The notes below the pieces were generated by a model. It made no database searches, was not told the origin of the DNA, and worked only from the letters and a program-made list of their open reading frames with translations. DNA of 64,000 nt, from the NCBI GenBank assembly GCA_943736015.1, contig OX031063.1, positions 6,677,001 to 6,741,000 on the forward strand, written 5' to 3'. Positions 20,135 to 33,557 of this stretch are shown here, piece after piece (positions within the stretch are counted from its first letter, which is position 1; the number at the start of each line of letters is the position of its first letter). The translations under genes and the position numbers were made by a program. Origin of the DNA: Tridacna crocea. Its lineage: Eukaryota; Mollusca; Bivalvia; Cardiida; Cardiidae.

Positions 20135-21812
20135 TTCTTTGATTTGAACAACAGGTATCAGTTGCCTCCGAAAGTGTGGAAGTTGATTTTACGATTTTAT
20201 GCGCAGCACGTAACAGTCACGTATGGGTGAGATGGTCATCGTAACCAAATCAATGGCCCTAGTGAGAGAAAATAAAAAAAGAAAAATCCCTATAATTGAC
20301 TTAAGCAATAGTTGTTGTCTGCTATAAAATATTCCGTAAGTCGATTTTTCATGTTTTTGCAGATACGTAAGTGGCACCTGCGAGACAGTAGACAACCTAA
20401 ATGGGTTTGTTGTCACTGTATAAAAAGATTGGAGAAAAAAAATTATTAAAAATTAAGTTCCCTCTATTTGACCTTCTAAGCAACAGGTGTCGTCTGCTAT
20501 AAAATGCTCCACAAGTCGATTTTTCGCGTTTTTGCGATTACGTAACCTGCACCTATGAGACGGTAGTCAATGTAAATGGATTTGTCGTCACGGTATAAAG
20601 AGACTGGAGAAAAAATATACATTAAAAATTTAGTTCCTTTTGTTTGATTTATGCAATAATAAGCAGTTGCTACTGAAAGAGCCTTCAGTCTTTTTTTAGC
20701 CACTTGTCGCATTATTTTTTTTTTTTTTTTTCGCATGAGCGGAACTGGCACATATGAGACGGTAGTCAACGTAACTGGGTTTCTTGTTGCGGTTTGAAGA
20801 GATTAGAAAAATTACACTTCAGTTGCCTTTGTTTGATATATGAGTTTTCAGTCTTTTTTTAGCCACTTGTCACATTAATTTCAGGGTTTGTTTTTTACAC
20901 TGTACATTGATCACTTTGGCTCATTGAAGGTTTCAATGTGCAGCATTTATTGTGGGCTGAGAGTTGGAAAAGCAAATCCAGTGAAGGGCTGGGGAGTGGG
21001 GGGTGCATCGAGGGTTTAAGGGAATTAACTCTTGCAAGGGTTTTGAAAAGACCAAATCAAGGTCTTCTGCGCCCCTATTTTCTTAAATGTTTGCCTATTT
21101 TCAGTGAAATCTGGCATGTGTGGATGGTGCATGCCCGGCAGATTGCCAAGGACTGCACAGCAGCCTTTAAAGAAGACTTTAAATCCACTTTTATGCCGTT
21201 TTTTGCACTGTTTTTTATTCGATATATTAAGGCGCCATTTTGGAGCGATTTTGAAGCTCTCTGATTGGCTGATGGGCCCGAGTTTGAATTCTAAGGTCTT
21301 CTCTGATTGGCTGTTGGTATCCATTGTTGGTATCCAATCTGATTTCCTTAAAGCTTCTCTGATTGGATAATTTCAGAGAGGGAAGAGATTTGATTGGCTG
21401 ATGGGAAAGGGGGGAAATATCTGTTTATCTTTATTAACCTTTTACCACACAATGACGCGGCCTTTTAACACCCCAAAGGCTTATGAAAATAATCTGAGGA
21501 AAGGAGAAAATACAGGTTACCAGCATTTTCTCCTTTTCCCACAATGTTTTCCACCCTATCAAAGAAAAAATTTGATTTTGAGTTATTCTTACATCTTATT
21601 TTATCTTTTTGGCCTACTTGTAAATTTCTTCAAACAAGAACAAGATTTCTTTTATCGGAAAAAGTTTCCGCAACAGCAACCAGTTGCTTCTGAATTTTAT
21701 ATTTTCGCACAGCGGTTAAACATAAAATTGACTTTTGACTCGCGCGGTCATCCAAATTGGTTCAATGTTTTCATGACCCTGGTAAGAAAACAGGGAAAAT
21801 TTTTGTTTACCT
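20135..21812 (+). repeat. Array unit 13, 1678 bp
   Basis: Has GTTGTTGTCTG near 20310 and TCACTGTAT near 20413, as in units 11 and 15. Also has TTTTGCAGATACG near 20356 and GTCAATGTAAAT near 20566; these two CpG transitions occur together again only in unit 33. Private changes: GAAAATAAAAAAAG near 20268, and TGAAGGTTTCAATG near 20925, which breaks the 17-bp palindrome. The G tract is 6 G. Confidence 0.97.
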
Positions 21813-23489
21813 TTCTTTGATTTGAACAACAGGTATCAGTTGCCTCCGAAAGTGTGGAAGTTGATTTTACGATTTTATGCGCAGCACGTAACAGTCACGT
21901 ATGGGTGAGATGGTCATCGTAACCAAATCAATGGCCCTAGTGAGAGAAAATGAAAAAGAAAAATCCCTATAATTGACTTAAGCAATAGTTGTCGTCTGCT
22001 ATAAAATATTCCGTAAGTCGATTTTTCATGTTTTTGCGGATACGTAAGTGGCACCTGCGAGACAGTAGACAACCTAAATGGGTTTGTTGTCACGGTATAA
22101 AAAGATTGGAGAAAAAAAATTATTAAAAATTAAGTTCCCTCTATTTGACCTTCTAAGCAACAGGTGTCGTCTGCTATAAAATGCTCCACAAGTCGATTTT
22201 TCGCGTTTTTGCGATTACGTTACCTGCACCTATGAGACGGTAGTCAACGTAAATGGATTTGTCGTCACGGTATAAAGAGACTGGAGAAAAAATATACATT
22301 AAAAATTTAGTTCCTTTTGTTTGATTTATGCAATAATAAGCAGTTGCTACTGAAAGAGCCTTCAGTCTTTCTTTAGCCACTTGTCGCATTATTATTTTTT
22401 TTTTTTTCGCATGAGCGGAACTGGCACATATGAGACGGTAGTCAACGTAACTGGGTTTCTTGTTGCGGTTTGAAGAGATTAGAAAAATTACACTTCAGTT
22501 GCCTTTGTTTGATATATGAGTTTTCAGTCTTTTTTTAGCCACTTGTCACATTAATTTCAGGGTTTGTTTTTTACACTGTACATTGATCACTTTGGCTCAT
22601 TGAAAGTTTCAATGTGCAGCATTTATTGTGGGCTGAGAGTTGGAAAAGCAAATCCAGTGAAGGGCTGGGGAGTGGGGGGTGCATCGAGGGTTTAAGGGAA
22701 TTAACTCTTGCAAGGGTTTTGAAAAGACCAAATCAAGGTCTTCTGCGCCCCTATTTTCTTAAATGTTTGCCTATTTTCAGTGAAATCTGGCATGTGTGGA
22801 TGGTGCATGCCCGGCAGATTGCCAAGGACTGCACAGCAGCCTTTAAAGAAGACTTTAAATCCACTTTTATGCCGTTTTTTGCACTGTTTTTTATTCGATA
22901 TATTAAGGCGCCATTTTGGAGCGATTTTGAAGCTCTCTGATTGGCTGATGGGCCCGAGTTTGAATTCTAAGGTCTTCTCTGATTGGCTGTTGGTATCCAT
23001 TGTTGGTATCCAATCTGATTTCCTTAAAGCTTCTCTGATTGGATAATTTCAGAGAGGGAAGAGATTTGATTGGCTGATGGGAAAGGGGGGGAAATATCTG
23101 TTTATCTTTATTAACCTTTTACCACACAATGACGCGGCCTTTTAACACCCCAAAGGCTTATGAAAATAATCTGAGGAAAGGAGAAAATACAGGTTACCAG
23201 CATTTTCTCCTTTTCCCACAATGTTTTCCACCCTATCAAAGAAAAAATTTGATATTGAGTAATTCTTACATCTTATTTTATCTTTTTGGCCTACTTGTAA
23301 ATTTCTTCAAACAAGAACAAGATTTCTTTTATCGGAAAAAGTTTCCGCAACAGCAACCAGTTGCTTCTGAATTTTATATTTTCGCACAGCGGTTAAACAT
23401 AAAATTGACTTTTGACTCGCGCGGTCATCCAAATTGGTTCAATGTTTTCATGACCCTGGTAAGAAAACAGGGAAAATTTTTGTTTACCT
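21813..23489 (+). repeat. Array unit 14, 1677 bp
   Basis: Alternating-group member with units 10 and 12: TCTTTCTTTAG near 22366, ATTATTATTT at the T tract and TGATATTGAG near 23250. Private changes: GATTACGTTACC near 22212 and GAGTAATTCTT near 23256. Confidence 0.97.
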
Positions 23490-25165
23490 TTCTTTGATTT
23501 GAACAACAGGTATCAGTTGCCTCCGAAAGTGTGGAAGTTGATTTTACGATTTTATGCGCAGCACGTAACAGTCACGTATGGGTGAGATGGTCATCGTAAC
23601 CAAATCAATGGCCCTAGTGAGAGAAAATGAAAAAGAAAAATCCCTATAATTGACTTAAGCAATAGTTGTTGTCTGCTATAAAATATTCCGTAAGTCGATT
23701 TTTCATGTTTTTGCGGATACGTAAGTGGCACCTGCGAGACAGTAGACAACCTAAATGGGTTTGTTGTCACTGTATAAAAAGATTGGAGAAAAAAAATTAT
23801 TAAAAATTAAGTTCCCTCTATTTGACCTTCTAAGCAACAGGTGTCGTCTGCTATAAAATGCTCCACAAGTCGATTTTTCGCGTTTTTGCGATTACGTAAC
23901 CTGCACCTATGAGACGGTAGTCAACGTAAATGGATTTGTCGTCACGGTATAAAGAGACTGGAGAAAAAATATACATTAAAAATTTAGTTCCTTTTGTTTG
24001 ATTTATGCAATAATAAGCAGTTGCTACTGAAAGAGCCTTCAGTCTTTTTTTAGCCACTTGTCGCATTATTTTTTTTTTTTTTTCGCATGAGCGGAACTGG
24101 CACATATGAGACGGTAGTCAACGTAACTGGGTTTCTTGTTGCGGTTTGAAGAGATTAGAAAAATTACACTTCAGTTGCCTTTGTTTGATATATGAGTTTT
24201 CAGTCTTTTTTTAGCCACTTGTCACATTAATTTCAGGGTTTGTTTTTTACACTGTACATTGATCACTTTGGCTCATTGAAAGTTTCAATGTGCAGCATTT
24301 ATTGTGGGCTGAGAGTTGGAAAAGCAAATCCAGTGAAGGGCTGGGGAGTGGGGGGTTCATCGAGGGTTTAAGGGAATTAACTCTTGCAAGGGTTTTGAAA
24401 AGACCAAATCAAGGTCTTCTGCGCCCCTATTTTCTTAAATGTTTGCCTATTTTCAGTGAAATCTGGCATGTGTGGATGGTGCATGCCCGGCAGATTGCCA
24501 AGGACTGCACAGCAGCCTTTAAAGAAGACTTTAAATCCACTTTTATGCCGTTTTTTGCACTGTTTTTTATTCGATATATTAAGGCGCCATTTTGGAGCGA
24601 TTTTGAAGCTCTCTGATTGGCTGATGGGCCCGAGTTTGAATTCTAAGGTCTTCTCTGATTGGCTGTTGGTATCCATTGTTGGTATCCAATCTGATTTCCT
24701 TAAAGCTTCTCTGATTGGATAATTTCAGAGAGGGAAGAGATTTGATTGGCTGATGGGAAAGGGGGGGAAATATCTGTTTATCTTTATTAACCTTTTACCA
24801 CACAATGACGCGGCCTTTTAACACCCCAAAGGCTTATGAAAATAATCTGAGGAAAGGAGAAAATACAGGTTACCAGCATTTTCTCCTTTTCCCACAATGT
24901 TTTCCACCCTATCAAAGAAAAAATTTGATTTTGAGTTATTCTTACATCTTATTTTATCTTTTTGGCCTACTTGTAAATTTCTTCAAACAAGAACAAGATT
25001 TCTTTTATCGGAAAAAGTTTCCGCAACAGCAACCAGTTGCTTCTGAATTTTATATTTTCGCACAGCGGTTAAACATAAAATTGACTTTTGACTCGCGCGG
25101 TCATCCAAATTGGTTCAATGTTTTCATGACCCTGGTAAGAAAACAGGGAAAATTTTTGTTTACCT
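23490..25165 (+). repeat. Array unit 15, 1676 bp
   Basis: Has GTTGTTGTCTG and TCACTGTAT as in units 11 and 13. It is the first of three consecutive copies with GGGGTTCATCG (for GGGGTGCATCG) near 24353. Confidence 0.97.
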
Positions 25166-26843
25166 TTCTTTGATTTGAACAACAGGTATCAGTTGCCTCC
25201 GAAAGTGTGGAAGTTGATTTTACGATTTTATGCGCAGCACGTAACAGTCACGTATGGGTGAGATGGTCATCGTAACCAAATCAATGGCCCTAGTGAGAGA
25301 AAATGAAAAAGAAAAATCCCTATAATTCACTTAAGCAATAGTTGTTGTCTGCTATAAAATATTCCGTAAGTCGATTTTTCATGTTTTTGCGGATACGTAA
25401 GTGGCACCTGCGAGACAGTAGACAACCTAAATGGGTTTGTTGTCACGGTATAAAAAGATTGGAGAAAAAAAATTATTAAAAATTAAGTTCCCTCTATTTG
25501 ACCTTCTAAGCAACAGGTGTCGTCTGCTATAAAATGCTCCACAAGTCGATTTTTCGCGTTTTTGCGATTACGTAACCTGCACCTATGAGACGGTAGTCAA
25601 CGTAAATGGATTTGTCGTCACGGTATAAAGAGACTGGAGAAAAAATATACATTAAAAATTTAGTTCCTTTTGTTTGATTTATGCAATAATAAGCAGTTGC
25701 TACTGAAAGAGCCTTCAGTCTTTTTTTAGCCACTTGTCGCATTTTTTTTTTTTTTTTTTTTCGCATGAGCGGAACTGGCACATATGAGACGGTAGTCAAC
25801 GTAACTGGGTTTCTTGTTGCGGTTTGAAGAGATTAGAAAAATTACACTTCAGTTGCCTTTGTTTGATATATGAGTTTTCAGTCTTTTTTTAGCCACTTGT
25901 CACATTAATTTCAGGGTTTGTTTTTTACACTGTACATTGATCACTTTGGCTCATTGAAAGTTTCAATGTGCAGCATTTATTGTGGGCTGAGAGTTGGAAA
26001 AGCAAATCCAGTGAAGGGCTGGGGAGTGGGGGGTTCATCGAGGGTTTAAGGGAATTAACTCTTGCAAGGGTTTTGAAAAGACCAAATCAAGGTCTTCTGC
26101 GCCCCTATTTTCTTAAATGTTTGCCTATTTTCAGTGAAATCTGGCATGTGTGGATGGTGCATGCCCGGCAGATTGCCAAGGACTGCACAGCAGCCTTTAA
26201 AGAAGACTTTAAATCCACTTTTATGCCGTTTTTTGCACTGTTTTTTATTCGATATATTAAGGCGCCATTTTGGAGCGATTTTGAAGCTCTCTGATTGGCT
26301 GATGGGCCCGAGTTTGAATTCTAAGGTCTTCTCTGATTGGCTGTTGGTATCCATTGTTGGTATCCAATCTGATTTCCTTAAAGCTTCTCTGATTGGATAA
26401 TTTCAGAGAGGGAAGAGATTTGATTGGCTGATGGGAAAGGGGGGGAAATATCTGTTTATCTTTATTAACCTTTTACCACACAATGACGCGGCCTTTTAAC
26501 ACCCCAAAGGCTTATGAAAATAATCTGAGGAAAGGAGAAAATACAGGTTACCAGCATTTTCTCCTTTTCCCACAATGTTTTCCACCCTATCAAAGAAAAA
26601 ATTTGATTTTGAGTTATTCTTACATCTTATTTTATCTTTTTGGCCTACTTGTAAATTTCTTCAAACAAGAACAAGATTTCTTTTATCGGAAAAAGTTTCC
26701 GCAACAGCAACCAGTTGCTTCTGAATTTTATATTTTCGCACAGCGGTTAAACATAAAATTGACTTTTGACTCGCGCGGTCATCCAAATTGGTTCAATGTT
26801 TTCATGACCCTGGTAAGAAAACAGGGAAAATTTTTGTTTACCT
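25166..26843 (+). repeat. Array unit 16, 1678 bp
   Basis: Has TATAATTCACTT near 25321, GTTGTTGTCTG near 25343, a T tract that runs directly from CGCATT without the usual ATTA break near 25741, and GGGGTTCATCG near 26031. All are shared with unit 17. Confidence 0.97.
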
Positions 26844-28521
26844 TTCTTTGATTTGAACAACAGGTATCAGTTGCCTCCGAAAGTGTGGAAGTTGATTTTA
26901 CGATTTTATGCGCAGCACGTAACAGTCACGTATGGGTGAGATGGTCATCGTAACCAAATCAATGGCCCTAGTGAGAGAAAATGAAAAAGAAAAATCCCTA
27001 TAATTCACTTAAGCAATAGTTGTTGTCTGCTATAAAATATTCCGTAAGTCGATTTTTCATGTTTTTGCGGATACGTAAGTGGCACCTGCGAGACAGTAGA
27101 CAACCTAAATGGGTTTGTTGTCACGGTATAAAAAGATTGGAGAAAAAAAATTATTAAAAATTAAGTTCCCTCTATTTGACCTTCTAAGCAACAGGTGTCG
27201 TCTGCTATAAAATGCTCCACAAGTCGATTTTTCGCGTTTTTGCGATTACGTAACCTGCACCTATGAGACGGTAGTCAACGTAAATGGATTTGTCGTCACG
27301 GTATAAAGAGACTGGAGAAAAAATATACATTAAAAATTTAGTTCCTTTTGTTTGATTTATGCAATAATAAGCAGTTGCTACTGAAAGAGCCTTCAGTCTT
27401 TTTTTAGCCACTTGTCGCATTTTTTTTTTTTTTTTTTTTCGCATGAGCGGAACTGGCACATATGAGACGGTAGTCAACGTAACTGGGTTTCTTGTTGCGG
27501 TTTGAAGAGATTAGAAAAATTACACTTCAGTTGCCTTTGTTTGATATATGAGTTTTCAGTCTTTTTTTAGCCACTTGTCACATTAATTTCAGGGTTTGTT
27601 TTTTACACTGTACATTGATCACTTTGGCTCATTGAAAGTTTCAATGTGCAGCATTTATTGTGGGCTGAGAGTTGGAAAAGCAAATCCAGTGAAGGGCTGG
27701 GGAGTGGGGGGTTCATCGAGGGTTTAAGGGAATTAACTCTTGCAAGGGTTTTGAAAAGACCAAATCAAGGTCTTCTGCGCCCCTATTTTCTTAAATGTTT
27801 GCCTATTTTCAGTGAAATCTGGCATGTGTGGATGGTGCATGCCCGGCAGATTGCCAAGGACTGCACAGCAGCCTTTAAAGAAGACTTTAAATCCACTTTT
27901 ATGCCGTTTTTTGCACTGTTTTTTATTCGATATATTAAGGCGCCATTTTGGAGCGATTTTGAAGCTCTCTGATTGGCTGATGGGCCCGAGTTTGAATTCT
28001 AAGGTCTTCTCTGATTGGCTGTTGGTATCCATTGTTGGTATCCAATCTGATTTCCTTAAAGCTTCTCTGATTGGATAATTTCAGAGAGGGAAGAGATTTG
28101 ATTGGCTGATGGGAAAGGGGGGGAAATATCTGTTTATCTTTATTAACCTTTTACCACACAATGACGCGGCCTTTTAACACCCCAAAGGCTTATGAAAATA
28201 ATCTGAGGAAAGGAGAAAATACAGGTTACCAGCATTTTCTCCTTTTCCCACAATGTTTTCCACCCTATCAAAGAAAAAATTTGATTTTGAGTTATTCTTA
28301 CATCTTATTTTATCTTTTTGGCCTACTTGTAAATTTCTTCAAACAAGAACAAGATTTCTTTTATCGGAAAAAGTTTCCGCAACAGCAACCAGTTGCTTCT
28401 GAATTTTATATTTTCGCACAGCGGTTAAACATAAAATTGACTTTTGACTCGCGCGGTCATCCAAATTGGTTCAATGTTTTCATGACCCTGGTAAGAAAAC
28501 AGGGAAAATTTTTGTTTACCT
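26844..28521 (+). repeat. Array unit 17, 1678 bp
   Basis: Same length and same diagnostic variants as unit 16 (TATAATTCACTT, GTTGTTGTCTG, uninterrupted T tract, GGGGTTCATCG). I found no difference between the two at the sites I compared, so this is probably the most recent duplication visible in the array. Confidence 0.97.
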
Positions 28522-30200
28522 TTCTTTGATTTGAACAACAGGTATCAGTTGCCTCCGAAAGTGTGGAAGTTGATTTTACGATTTTATGCGCAGCACGTAA
28601 CAGTCACGTATGGGTGAGATGGTCATCGTAACCAAATCAATGGCCCTAGTGAGAGAAAATGAAAAAGAAAAATCCCTATAATTGACTTAAGCAATAGTTG
28701 TCGTCTGCTATAAAATATTCCGTAAGTCGATTTTTCATGTTTTTGCGGATACGTAAGTGGCACCTGCGAGACAGTAGACAACCTAAATGGGTTTGTTGTA
28801 ACGGTATAAAAAGATTGGAGAAAAAAAATTATTAAAAATTAAGTTCCCTCTATTTGACCTTCTAAGCAACAGGTGTCGTCTGCTATAAAATGCTCCACAA
28901 GTCGATTTTTCGCGTTTTTGCGATTACGTAACCTGCACCTATGAGACGGTAGTCAACGTAAATGGATTTGTCGTCACGGTATAAAGAGACTGGAGAAAAA
29001 ATATACATTAAAAATTTAGTTCCTTTTGTTTGATTTATGCAATAATAAGCAGTTGCTACTGAAAGAGCCTTCAGTCTTTTTTTAGCCACTTGTCGCATTA
29101 TTTTTTTTTTTTTTTTTTTTGCATGAGCGGAACTGGCACATATGAGATGGTAGTCAACGTAACTGGGTTTCTTGTTGCGGTTTGAAGAGATTAGAAAAAT
29201 TACACTTCAGTTGCCTTTGTTTGATATATGAGTTTTCAGTCTTTTTTTAGCCACTTGTCACATTAATTTCAGGGTTTGTTTTTTACACTGTACATTGATC
29301 ACTTTGGCTCATTGAAAGTTTCAATGTGCAGCATTTATTGTGGGCTGAGAGTTGGAAAAGCAAATCCAGTGAAGGGCTGGGGAGTGGGGGGTGCATCGAG
29401 GGTTTAAGGGAATTAACTCTTGCAAGGGTTTTGAAAAGACCAAATCAAGGTCTTCTGCGCCCCTATTTTCTTAAATGTTTGCCTATTTTCAGTGAAATCT
29501 GGCATGTGTGGATGGTGCATGCCCGGCAGATTGCCAAGGACTGCACAGCAGCCTTTAAAGAAGACTTTAAATCCACTTTTATGCCGTTTTTTGCACTGTT
29601 TTTTATTCGATATATTAAGGCGCCATTTTGGAGCGATTTTGAAGCTCTCTGATTGGCTGATGGGCCCGAGTTTGAATTCTAAGGTCTTCTCTGATTGGCT
29701 GTTGGTATCCATTGTTGGTATCCAATCTGATTTCCTTAAAGCTTCTCTGATTGGATAATTTCAGAGAGGGAAGAGATTTGATTGGCTGATGGGAAAGGGG
29801 GGAAATATCTGTTTATCTTTATTAACCTTTTACCACACAATGACGCGGCCTTTTAACACCCCAAAGGCTTATGAAAATAATCTGAGGAAAGGAGAAAATA
29901 CAGGTTACCAGCATTTTCTCCTTTTCCCACAATGTTTTCCACCCTATCAAAGAAAAAATTTGATTTTGAGTTATTCTTACATCTTATTTTATCTTTTTGG
30001 CCTACTTGTAAATTTCTTCAAACAAGAACAAGATTTCTTTTATCGGAAAAAGTTTCCGCAACAGCAACCAGTTGCTTCTGAATTTTATATTTTCGCACAG
30101 CGGTTAAACATAAAATTGACTTTTGACTCGCGCGGTCATCCAAATTGGTTCAATGTTTTCATGACCCTGGTAAGAAAACAGGGAAAATTTTTGTTTACCT
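28522..30200 (+). repeat. Array unit 18, 1679 bp
   Basis: Distinguishing variants: TTGTTGTAACGG near 28793, a long T tract in which the usual TTTCGC has become TTTTGC (near 29120), GAGATGGTAG near 29145 (CpG transition), and a 6-G tract near 29797. Confidence 0.97.
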
Positions 30201-31879
30201 TTCTTTGATTTGAACAACAGGTATCAGTTGCCTCCGAAAGTGTGGAAGTTGATTTTACGATTTTATGCGCAGCACGTAACAGTCACGTATGGGTGAGATG
30301 GTCATCGTAACCAAATCAATGGCCCTAGTGAGAGAAAATGAAAAAGAAAAATCCCTATAATTGACTTAAGCAATAGTTGTCGTCTGCTATAAAATATTCC
30401 GTAAGTCGATTTTTCATGTTTTTGCGGATACGTAAGTGGCACCTGCGAGACAGTAGACAACCTAAATGGGTTTGTTGTCACTGTATAAAAAGATTGGAGA
30501 AAAAAAATTATTAAAAATTAAGTTCCCTCTATTTGACCTTCTAAGCAACAGGTGTCGTCTGCTATAAAATGCTCCACAAGTCGACTTTTCGCGTTTTTGC
30601 GATCACGTAACCTGCACCTATGAGACGGTAGTCAACGTAAATGGATTTGTCGTCACGGTATAAAGAGACTGGAGAAAAAATATACATTAAAAATTTAGTT
30701 CCTTTTGTTTGATTTATGCAATAATAAGCAGTTGCTACTGAAAGAGCCTTCAGTCTTTTTTTAGCCACTTGTCGCATTATTTTTTTTTTTTTTTTTTCGC
30801 ATGAGCGGAACTGGCACATATGAGACGGTAGTCAACGTAACTGGGTTTCTTGTTGCGGTTTGAAGAGATTAGAAAAATTACACTTCAGTTGCCTTTGTTT
30901 GATATATGAGTTTTCAGTCTTTTTTTAGCCACTTGTCACATTAATTTCAGGGTTTGTTTTTTACACTGTACATTGATCACTTTGGCTCATTGAAAGTTTC
31001 AATGTGCAGCATTTATTGTGGGCTGAGAGTTGGAAAAGCAAATCCAGTGAAGGGCTGGGGAGTGGGGGGTGCATCGAGGGTTTAAGGGAATTAACTCTTG
31101 CAAGGGTTTTGAAAAGACCAAATCAAGGTCTTCTGCGCCCCTATTTTCTTAAATGTTTGCCTATTTTCAGTGAAATCTGGCATGTGTGGATGGTGCATGC
31201 CCGGCAGATTGCCAAGGACTGCACAGCAGCCTTTAAAGAAGACTTTAAATCCACTTTTATGCCGTTTTTTGCACTGTTTTTTATTCGATATATTAAGGCG
31301 CCATTTTGGAGCGATTTTGAAGCTCTCTGATTGGCTGATGGGCCCGAGTTTGAATTCTAAGGTCTTCTCTGATTGGCTGTTGGTATCCATTGTTGGTATC
31401 CAATCTGATTTCCTTAAAGCTTCTCTGATTGGATAATTTCAGAGAGGGAAGAGATTTGATTGGCTGATGGGAAAGGGGGGGAAATATCTGTTTATCTTTA
31501 TTAACCTTTTACCACACAATGACGCGGCCTTTTAACACCCCAAAGGCTTATGAAAATAATCTGAGGAAAGGAGAAAATACAGGTTACCAGCATTTTCTCC
31601 TTTTCCCACAATGTTTTCCACCCTATCAAAGAAAAAATTTGATTTTGAGTTATTCTTACATCTTATTTTATCTTTTTGGCCTACTTGTAAATTTCTTCAA
31701 ACAAGAACAAGATTTCTTTTATCGGAAAAAGTTTCCGCAACAGCAACCAGTTGCTTCTGAATTTTATATTTTCGCACAGCGGTTAAACATAAAATTGACT
31801 TTTGACTCGCGCGGTCATCCAAATTGGTTCAATGTTTTCATGACCCTGGTAAGAAAACAGGGAAAATTTTTGTTTACCT
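30201..31879 (+). repeat. Array unit 19, 1679 bp
   Basis: Has TCACTGTAT near 30478. It is the first appearance of the linked pair GTCGACTTTTCG and GCGATCACG (30580-30608), which recurs in units 22, 24, 26 and 28. Confidence 0.97.
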
Positions 31880-33557
31880 TTCTTTGATTTGAACAACAGG
31901 TATCAGTTGCCTCCGAAAGTGTGGAAGTTGATTTTACGATTTTATGCGCAGCACGTAACAGTCACGTATGGGTGAGATGGTCATCGTAACCAAATCAATG
32001 GCCCTAGTGAGAGAAAATGAAAAAGAAAAATCCCTATAATTGACTTAAGCAATAGTTGTCGTCTGCTATAAAATATTCCGTAAGTCGATTTTTCATGTTT
32101 TGCGGATACGTAAGTGGCACCTGCGAGACAGTAGACAACCTAAATGGGTTTGTTGTCACGGTATAAAAAGATTGGAGAAAAAAAATTATTAAAAATTAAG
32201 TTCCCTCTATTTGACCTTCTAAGCAACAGGTGTCGTCTGCTATAAAATGCTCCACAAGTCGATTTTTCGCGTTTTTGCGATTACGTAACCTGCACCTATG
32301 AGACGGTAGTCAACGTAAATGGATTTGTCGTCACGGTATAAAGAGACTGGAGAAAAAATATACATTAAAAATTTAGTTCCTTTTGTTTGATTTATGCAAT
32401 AATAAGCAGTTGCTACTGAAAGAGCCTTCAGTCTTTTTTTAGCCACTTGTCGCATTATTTTTTTTTTTTTTTTTTCGCATGAGCGGAACTGGCACATATG
32501 AGACGGTAGTCAACGTAACTGGGTTTCTTGTTGCGGTTTGAAGAGATTAGAAAAATTACACTTCAGTTGCCTTTGTTTGATATATGAGTTTTCAGTCTTT
32601 TTTTAGCCACTTGTCACATTAATTTCAGGGTTTGTTTTTTACACTGTACATTGATCACTTTGGCTCATTGAAAGTTTCAATGTGCAGCATTTATTGTGGG
32701 CTGAGAGTTGGAAAAGCAAATCCAGTGAAGGGCTGGGGAGTGGGGGGTGCATCGAGGGTTTAAGGGAATTAACTCTTGCAAGGGTTTTGAAAAGACCAAA
32801 TCAAGGTCTTCTGCGCCCCTATTTTCTTAAATGTTTGCCTATTTTCAGTGAAATCTGGCATGTGTGGATGGTGCATGCCCGGCAGATTGCCAAGGACTGC
32901 ACAGCAGCCTTTAAAGAAGACTTTAAATCCACTTTTATGCCGTTTTTTGCACTGTTTTTTATTCGATATATTAAGGCGCCATTTTGGAGCGATTTTGAAG
33001 CTCTCTGATTGGCTGATGGGCCCGAGTTTGAATTCTAAGGTCTTCTCTGATTGGCTGTTGGTATCCATTGTTGGTATCCAATCTGATTTCCTTAAAGCTT
33101 CTCTGATTGGATAATTTCAGAGAGGGAAGAGATTTGATTGGCTGATGGGAAAGGGGGGGAAATATCTGTTTATCTTTATTAACCTTTTACCACACAATGA
33201 CGCGGCCTTTTAACACCCCAAAGGCTTATGAAAATAATCTGAGGAAAGGAGAAAATACAGGTTACCAGCATGTTCTCCTTTTCCCACAATGTTTTCCACC
33301 CTATCAAAGAAAAAATTTGATTTTGAGTTATTCTTACATCTTATTTTATCTTTTTGGCCTACTTGTAAATTTCTTCAAACAAGAACAAGATTTCTTTTAT
33401 CGGAAAAAGTTTCCACAACAGCAACCAGTTGCTTCTGAATTTTATATTTTCGCACAGCGGTTAAACATAAAATTGACTTTTGACTCGCGCAGTCATCCAA
33501 ATTGGTTCAATGTTTTCATGACCCTGGTAAGAAAACAGGGAAAATTTTTGTTTACCT
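31880..33557 (+). repeat. Array unit 20, 1678 bp
   Basis: Distinguishing variants: one T fewer in CATGTTTTGCGG near 32094, CAGCATGTTCTCC in the arm of the 42-bp hairpin near 33267, TTTCCACAAC near 33410, and GCGCAGTCATCC near 33487. The last two are CpG transitions. Confidence 0.97.
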
